64,000 nt of DNA from assembly GCA_035714115.1 (NCBI GenBank), contig DASTMO010000020.1, forward strand, positions 1 through 64,000, written 5' to 3'. The notes beneath the pieces are model-generated. The model did not search any database. It saw only the letters and a list, made by a program, of their open reading frames with translations, and had not been told where the DNA came from. The DNA is from CAMAVH01 sp035714115 (lineage in GTDB: Bacteria; Pseudomonadota; Alphaproteobacteria; SMXQ01). Both the position numbers and the translations under genes were made by a program. Of the stretch, positions 59,103-64,000 are shown in pieces. The stretch's first letter is position 1. Every line of letters begins with the position of its first letter.

Positions 59103-60935
59103 TTGGATTCGCTGCTTATTCCCATCGTCGTTCTTTTGGTCGCGGCCATCATCGCCGTGCCCTTCGCCAAGCGCCTCGGCATCGGCAGCATCATCGGCTA
59201 TCTGATCGCCGGCATCGTCATCGGCCCGGCCGGCTTCGGCCTGATTCGCGACACCGAAAGCGCCAGCCACGTTTCCGAGCTGGGCGTGGTCATGCTGCTG
59301 TTTCTCATCGGCCTGGAGCTGAAACCGGCGCGCCTGTGGGTCATGCGGCGGGTGGTTTTCATGTTCGGCGGCGCGCAAGTGGCGCTGACAACGGCGCTCT
59401 TCGCCGGTCTCGCCTATTGGCTCGGCTTCGCTTTGCCGGTCGCGCTGGTCATCGCTCTCGGTCTCGCCATGTCCTCGACCGCCCTGGTGCTGCCGATGCT
59501 GGCGGAGCGCGAACTGCTGGCCCAGCCGCCGGGGCGCGATGGCCTCGGCATCCTGCTGTTCCAGGACCTCGCCTTCATTCCCATCGTCGCCCTGCTGCCG
59601 TTCCTGGCGTCGGGCGAGGGGGCGGTGACGCCGGATTGGCAGAGCGTCGTCATCGGCTTTGCCTGCGTCGCCGGCATCTTCCTCGGCGGCCGCTATCTGG
59701 TCCGCCCGCTGTTCTACCTCGCCGATATGGTCAAGACGCGCGAGCTTTACACCGCCATCGCGCTCTTGATGGTGACCGGCACCGCGCTGCTCGCCGATGT
59801 GGCGGGTCTCTCCATGTCGCTCGGCGCCTTTCTCGCCGGCGTCATGCTGTCGGATTCGGAGTATCGCCATGAGATCCAGGCGGACATCGAGCCATTCGAA
59901 GGGCTGCTGCTCGGCCTGTTCTTCGCGTCGATGGGGATGTCGCTGGAAACGCAGCTGCTGATCAGCGCGCCGTTGACCGTTCTCGGCGGCGTCGCCGTGC
60001 TGATCGCCGGCAAGGCGGCATTGGTTTTCGGCCTCGCCAAGCTGGCCGGGCAGGACAATCTGTCGGCCAACCGCACCGCCTTGGCTCTGGCGCAGGGTGG
60101 CGAATTCGCGCTGGTTCTGTTCGGCTTCGCGGTGGGCGAGGGCATCCTGCCGACAGCGCTCTCCTCGCAGCTTTCCATGATCGTCATTCTGTCGATGATC
60201 CTGACACCGCCGCTGTTCGCGCTGCATGAATCCTGGGTAATGCCGCGTTTCAAGCGCACGGAGGCGCCCGATTACGACAGCATCGAGGACGATCATCCGG
60301 AGGTCATCATCTGCGGCTTCGGCCGCGTCGGCCAGATCGTCGGCCGCGTCTTGCGCATGCGCGGTGTGTCCTTCACGGCGCTCGATAACTCCGCCGAGCA
60401 GGTCGACGTGATTCGCCGCTTCGGCGGCAAGGTCTATTTCGGCGATGCCGGCCGCGTCGATCTCCTGCGCTCAGCGGGCGCTGATGCGGCCAAAGTCGTC
60501 GTCGTCGCCATTTCCAATCAGAACGCCTCGATCCGCGTCGTCGACACCTTGCAGCGCCACTATCCGCATCTGCGGATTTATGCTCGTGCGCGTAACCGCC
60601 GCCATGCCCATTTGCTGATGGACCGCGACATCGCCGGCCATGTGCGTGAGACGCTCTATTCCAGCCTGTTTCTGTCGGAACAGTTGCTCATCGAATTGGG
60701 CATCAACCGCGAGGACGCGCGAGTTAGCTTGCGCCGCTTCCTGGCCCACGACGAAAAGACGCTGATCGAGCAGCATGCCGTCTATCAGGACGAGGTGCAG
60801 ATGATCCAGACCTCGCGCCAAGCGGTGGAGGAATTGGAAAGCTTGCTGCGGTCCGACACCGAAGATCAGCAGGATGTGCGCGGCGAAGGACCGGAAGCGC
60901 CTCTCGCGCTCGGCGAGTCCGTCCGCAAATCTTAG
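59103..60935 (+). CDS. CPA2-family cation:proton antiporter (Kef-like) with RCK domain
   Basis: A 610-aa membrane protein: 12-13 helices over about residues 5-385 with IGYLIAGIVIGPAGFGLIRD, LLFLIGLELKPARLW and GLGILLFQDLAFIPIVALLP (20 residues), then a TrkA-N (RCK) domain from about residue 398 (VIICGFGRVGQIVGRVLRMR) and a helical C-tail. KefB/KefC relatives exchange K+ for H+ and protect against electrophiles. It uses a TTG start. There is no KefF/KefG ancillary gene nearby. Confidence 0.9.
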   Translation: MDSLLIPIVVLLVAAIIAVPFAKRLGIGSIIGYLIAGIVIGPAGFGLIRDTESASHVSELGVVMLLFLIGLELKPARLWVMRRVVFMFGGAQVALTTALFAGLAYWLGFALPVALVIALGLAMSSTALVLPMLAERELLAQPPGRDGLGILLFQDLAFIPIVALLPFLASGEGAVTPDWQSVVIGFACVAGIFLGGRYLVRPLFYLADMVKTRELYTAIALLMVTGTALLADVAGLSMSLGAFLAGVMLSDSEYRHEIQADIEPFEGLLLGLFFASMGMSLETQLLISAPLTVLGGVAVLIAGKAALVFGLAKLAGQDNLSANRTALALAQGGEFALVLFGFAVGEGILPTALSSQLSMIVILSMILTPPLFALHESWVMPRFKRTEAPDYDSIEDDHPEVIICGFGRVGQIVGRVLRMRGVSFTALDNSAEQVDVIRRFGGKVYFGDAGRVDLLRSAGADAAKVVVVAISNQNASIRVVDTLQRHYPHLRIYARARNRRHAHLLMDRDIAGHVRETLYSSLFLSEQLLIELGINREDARVSLRRFLAHDEKTLIEQHAVYQDEVQMIQTSRQAVEELESLLRSDTEDQQDVRGEGPEAPLALGESVRKS

Positions 60936-61112
60936 CTACGCCTGGGGCGGCACGTTCTGAGGCGGCGGCTCGATCGGCGGCGCTTCATTGGGCGGCTGCG
61001 GCGCTGGAACTTCGTTCGGCGGCGCTTCGGCCGGTTGCGGCGGATTGAGCGGCGGCGCGCGCTCGGGCGGCGGCACGTTCGGTTCCTGCACTGGCTGAAT
61101 TTCGTCAGGCAT
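60936..61112 (-). CDS. small proline-rich protein (58 aa)
   Basis: A 58-aa protein, MPDEIQPVQEPNVPPPERAP..., about 40% proline with repeated PPNE/APPxE units and no hydrophobic segment. AGGAG lies six bases before the chosen ATG, which supports expression. It converges on the antiporter gene, with the stops adjacent, and is divergent from the SDR gene over an EcfG-type promoter that is almost symmetrical, so it may also be stress-induced. Function unknown. A non-coding status cannot be excluded because of the low complexity. Confidence 0.55.
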   Translation of the reverse strand: MPDEIQPVQEPNVPPPERAPPLNPPQPAEAPPNEVPAPQPPNEAPPIEPPPQNVPPQA

Positions 61113-61138
61113 GATCATCTCCTGCTGTTGCTGATATA

Positions 61139-61165
61139 GGAACGATCTGCTTAGCGATCTGTTCT
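61139..61165. promoter_or_regulatory. near-symmetrical EcfG-type promoter between the SDR and proline-rich genes
   Basis: The plus strand reads GGAAC-N17-GTT (N16 followed by TGTT), 31 bp before the SDR ATG. The minus strand over the same bases reads AGAAC-N16-CGTT toward the proline-rich gene. One site could serve both directions. Confidence 0.65.
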
Positions 61166-61194
61166 TCCTTTTTATTTTGCGAAGGAGAGCAGCA

Positions 61195-62046
61195 ATGGCC
61201 GAGCAGCAGCGGGAACCGCAGCATCAGGATCATCAGCCCGGCGAGCGCGATGAAATGTCGCCGCCGCCGAACGACAATGCTTCGTCCTACAAGGGCAGCG
61301 GCAAGCTGACGGGCAAGGCTGCCATCATCACCGGCGGGGACAGCGGCATCGGCCGTTCGACGGCGATTTCCTTCGCCAAGGAAGGCGCCGATGTCTGCAT
61401 CGTCTATCTTGAAGAGGACAAGGACGCCGAGGAAACCGAGCGGTTGGTGCGTAAAGCCGGCGGTCAAGCGCTGTTGATGCGCGGCGACATCTGCGACCGC
61501 GACTTTTGCATTAAGGCGGTCGAGGCTGCGGCCGAGGAGTTCGGCGGCTTGGACATCGTCGTTAACAACGCGGCCGTGCAATATCCCGAAGAAGATTTCC
61601 TTGCCATCAAGCCGGAAAATCTCGAACGCACATACCAAACGAACATTCTGGCGATGTTCCATGTGACGCAGGCGGCCTTGCCGCATTTGCGCGAGAAGGG
61701 CTGCGTCATCAACACGGCCTCCATCACGGCCTTTCAGGGTAATCCCAAGCTGATCGATTATTCATCGACCAAGGGGGCCATCGTCTCTTTCACCCGAGCG
61801 CTTGCCAAATCGCTGGTGAAGAAAGGCATTCGCGTGAACGCCGTCGCGCCGGGGCCGGTCTGGACGCCGCTCATTCCATCGTCCTTCGATGCTGACGATG
61901 TCGCCAAATTCGGCAGCGACAATCCCATGGGCCGCGCCGCCAAAGCCGACGAAATCTCCCCGGCCTTCGTGTTTCTCGCCTCGGCTGACGCGAATTTCAT
62001 CACGGGACAGATCATCCACATCAATGGCGGGGAATTCTTAGGTTAG
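61195..62046 (+). CDS. SDR-family oxidoreductase (YghA/general-stress-protein-39-like)
   Basis: A 283-aa short-chain dehydrogenase with a polar N-terminal extension of about 40 aa (Gln/Glu/His/Pro-rich) typical of YghA-type stress SDRs. The NAD(P) motif is ITGGDSGIGRSTAIS, NNAAVQYPEED follows, Ser is in INTASITAFQG, and the active-site YSSTKGA (YxxxK) is intact. The substrate is unknown. The ATG at 61195 has GAAGGAGAG eight bases upstream. The promoter upstream is EcfG-type, and relatives are common members of that regulon. Confidence 0.92.
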   Translation: MAEQQREPQHQDHQPGERDEMSPPPNDNASSYKGSGKLTGKAAIITGGDSGIGRSTAISFAKEGADVCIVYLEEDKDAEETERLVRKAGGQALLMRGDICDRDFCIKAVEAAAEEFGGLDIVVNNAAVQYPEEDFLAIKPENLERTYQTNILAMFHVTQAALPHLREKGCVINTASITAFQGNPKLIDYSSTKGAIVSFTRALAKSLVKKGIRVNAVAPGPVWTPLIPSSFDADDVAKFGSDNPMGRAAKADEISPAFVFLASADANFITGQIIHINGGEFLG

Positions 62047-62055
62047 CCGACCGCA

Positions 62056-62081
62056 GGAACCGCGCAGCGACGCTTTGCGTT
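62056..62081 (+). promoter_or_regulatory. EcfG-type promoter of ligD
   Basis: GGAAC-N17-CGTT (GGAACC-N16-CGTT), 32 bp before the ligD ATG and only 10 bp after the SDR stop. Confidence 0.72.
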
Positions 62082-62112
62082 ATCCTAGGTTCGAGCAACG
62101 AGGATCGGCGCT

Positions 62113-64000
62113 ATGGCCCTCAGGACGTATCGCAAGAAGCGCGATTTCAAACAGACCCAGGAGCCGGCCGGCGGCAAGCCGGCGCGTCGGCGCGCCGGTT
62201 TGCATTTCGTCGTGCATAAGCATGATGCCAGCCATCTGCATTTCGATCTGCGTCTGGAGATGGACGGCGTCCTGAAATCCTGGGCGGTGCCGAAGGGGCC
62301 GAGCCTCGACCCCAAGGAGAAGCGTCTAGCGGTCGAGGTCGAGGATCATCCCTACGAATACGGCGCATTCGAAGGCACCATTCCGGCAGGGCAATATGGC
62401 GGCGGCACGGTGCAGTTGTGGGACCGCGGCAGCCTGGAATACGAAGGCGATCGAACGCCGCAGGAGGCGCTGAAGAAGGGCGACCTGAAGTTCACCGTTA
62501 GCGGCGCTCACATGAAGGGCAGCTGGGCGCTGGTTCGCATGCGCCGTCGCGGCAAGGAAAAGCGCGACAACTGGCTTTTGATCAAACATCGCGACGCTTA
62601 TGCGAAGTCGGGCAAAGCGGCGGATATCGCGGCCATCGATGAATCCGTCGCCAGCGGGCGCAGCATGGCCGAAATCGCCGGCGGCGTAAAAGTCTGGAGC
62701 AAGCCGACGAAGCGGCCGGCCAACAAGCAGACCGCTGCCAAGACGCCGACGAAGAAAGCCAAGAAGGTTTCGGCCAAGGCAGCTTTCATCCCGCCGCAGC
62801 TGGCGACGCTGTCGGCCCATCCGCCGGGCGACGGCGAATGGATTCATGAAGTGAAGTTCGACGGCTATCGTACGCAAGTCCATGTGCGCGGCGGCGAGGC
62901 GACCTGCTATTCGCGCAAAGGTCTCGACTGGACCCATCGTTTCCCGGAAATAGCCGAGGATTGCGCCGGCCTGCCCGATTGCATTCTGGACGGCGAAGTG
63001 GTGGCGCTGAATGCCAAGGGCGAGACGGATTTTTCCGCGTTGCAGTCGGCGCTCAGCGATGAGAAGACCGGCAAGCTGATTTATTACGTCTTCGATCTGT
63101 TGGCCGTCGATGGCGAGGATTTGCGAGATGAGCCTCAGCTCAAGCGCAAGGCGCGGCTTGATGAATTGTTGGCGGATGCGCCGGACCGCATCCGCTATGT
63201 CGCGCATTTCGACAAGGCGGGCGAGGCGGTGTTGAAATCTGCCTGCCGCATGGCTTTCGAGGGCGTCGTCTCAAAGAAGGCGGATGCGACATACTCATCC
63301 GGGCGCAACGCCAGCTGGCTCAAAACCAAATGCCGCGGCCGCGAGGAGTTCGTCATCGGCGGTTATTGGCCGGGCAGCAGCGGCAAAGCCGTCGGCGCGC
63401 TGCTGGTCGGTCTGCCGAATGGCAAATCCTTCGCCTATAAGGGGCGGGTCGGTTCCGGCTACAACCAGGCGGTGACGGCGCAGCTGCTGGAGAAATTCAA
63501 ACCGCTCAAGATCAAAGATACGCCATTCGAAGGCAAGCAGCCGGCCAGCCTGAAAGGCCTCATCTGGCTCAAGCCGCAGCTCGTCGCCGAGGTCGAATAT
63601 GCCGGCTGGACGGCCGAGGGCATCCTGCGTCAGGCTTCCTTCAAAGGCCTGCGCGACGACAAGAGCGCGCGCGAGGTCGGCCAGGATCGTGGGGCGCAAG
63701 TGCAGGCCAAGACCACTTCGTCAATCAAGCTGACCAATCCGGACAAGAAGCTGTGGCCGGAGGATGATGTCACCAAGGCCGATCTTGCCGCCTATTTCGC
63801 GGCGGTGTCCGACGACATGCTGCGCTTTATCGGCGGGCGGCCGGTCTCTATCCTGCGGATTCCCGATGGCATCCATCAGCAGCAGATCTTTCAGCGCCAC
63901 CGCATGAAGGGCATGTCGGCGCTGATTGAGGACGTCAATCTCTCAAACGAGAAGAAAGAGCGTCAGCCCTATCTCATGGTCAACAGCGCCGAGGGATTGC
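62113..64000 (+). CDS. ligD: ATP-dependent DNA ligase LigD (3' end beyond window)
   Basis: Multidomain end-joining ligase; 629 codons visible. The N-terminal 3'-phosphoesterase domain covers about residues 25-160 (HFVVHKHDASHLHFDLRLEM, 20 residues with the metal-binding His set). A Lys/Ala-rich linker is followed by the ligase domain from about 230, with the nucleotidyl-accepting Lys in EVKFDGYR and LDGEVVALN, then FEGVVSKK and WLKTKCR. A primase/polymerase domain begins at about 535 (KLTNPDKKLWPEDDVTKADL). The PE-ligase-polymerase order is typical of proteobacteria. No ku gene is in the window. The EcfG-type promoter suggests that end-joining is stress-induced. Confidence 0.95.
   Translation, partial: MALRTYRKKRDFKQTQEPAGGKPARRRAGLHFVVHKHDASHLHFDLRLEMDGVLKSWAVPKGPSLDPKEKRLAVEVEDHPYEYGAFEGTIPAGQYGGGTVQLWDRGSLEYEGDRTPQEALKKGDLKFTVSGAHMKGSWALVRMRRRGKEKRDNWLLIKHRDAYAKSGKAADIAAIDESVASGRSMAEIAGGVKVWSKPTKRPANKQTAAKTPTKKAKKVSAKAAFIPPQLATLSAHPPGDGEWIHEVKFDGYRTQVHVRGGEATCYSRKGLDWTHRFPEIAEDCAGLPDCILDGEVVALNAKGETDFSALQSALSDEKTGKLIYYVFDLLAVDGEDLRDEPQLKRKARLDELLADAPDRIRYVAHFDKAGEAVLKSACRMAFEGVVSKKADATYSSGRNASWLKTKCRGREEFVIGGYWPGSSGKAVGALLVGLPNGKSFAYKGRVGSGYNQAVTAQLLEKFKPLKIKDTPFEGKQPASLKGLIWLKPQLVAEVEYAGWTAEGILRQASFKGLRDDKSAREVGQDRGAQVQAKTTSSIKLTNPDKKLWPEDDVTKADLAAYFAAVSDDMLRFIGGRPVSILRIPDGIHQQQIFQRHRMKGMSALIEDVNLSNEKKERQPYLMVNSAEGL

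Noticed and set aside
62078..62092. Fourth copy of the TTATCCTGGTAT operator before ligD (GTTATCCTAGGTTC)
   Set aside because: It differs at key positions of the palindrome, and its first bases are the -10 part of the EcfG-type promoter.

Overview
The window is a GC-rich (by eye about 65%) chromosomal stretch with densely packed, mostly short operons. Gene content and order (topA-dprA with plsY-pyrC-pyrB, a pyrC whose first zinc motif is altered, gatCAB next to ruvX, a NepR/EcfG-type stress module, and MmyB, Bug/TctC and CaiB families) point to an aerobic, free-living alphaproteobacterium. I cannot name the genus. There is no prophage, insertion sequence, CRISPR array or rRNA operon. One tRNA is present, tRNA-Ser(GCU).

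Layout. 1-7.3 kb: housekeeping genes on the minus strand (topA, dprA, plsY, pyrC, pyrB). 7.3-14.7 kb: accessory genes (small lipoprotein, orphan TctC-type binding protein, alpha/beta hydrolase broken by an in-frame TAG, PL5 alginate lyase, EAL protein with a degenerate GGDEF, methyltransferase, MipA). 14.9-19.4 kb: a ygiB-ygiC-yjfL-like operon, an MmyB-type regulator with a duplicated operator, a DMT transporter and a CMD-family protein. 19.5-27 kb: extensin-like protein, ene-reductase, cold shock protein, CaiB/RuvX, gatCAB. 27-31 kb: three tandem GST genes, then small envelope genes. 31-39.5 kb: stress-response region with two ECF sigma genes, a NepR-like small protein, lipoproteins, PhoX and Mn-catalase. 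39.6-54.6 kb: metabolic genes and transporters, including a YqjI/YqjH-like iron-reductase operon, an acetolactate-synthase-like/ALDH pair, SulP, an NTT-like carrier and GTP-dependent pckG. 55-64 kb: MFS, amidase, binding protein with a triplicated 3' end, CPA2 antiporter, SDR and a LigD cut by the window end.

The main integrating observation is a local general-stress regulon. Six intergenic sites match GGAAC-N16-CGTT exactly and three more are one step away (spacer 17, or a changed first base of CGTT). This is the promoter type used by EcfG sigma factors in the PhyR-NepR-EcfG pathway. The sites precede an extensin-like gene, a DUF1328/lipoprotein pair, an ECF sigma gene, the divergent NepR-like gene, a glycine-zipper lipoprotein, Mn-catalase, an SDR (with a divergent proline-rich gene) and ligD. 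One exact site faces a stretch with no convincing gene, so it is a candidate small-RNA promoter. phyR and its kinase are not in the window.

Other local regulatory signals are a Pho box before phoX, two identical AAGATATATCTT operators before the YqjI-like repressor, a shared TTATCC[A/T]GGTAT element before the MmyB-type regulator and the methyltransferase gene, and a bipartite palindromic repeat present twice, 22.7 kb apart.
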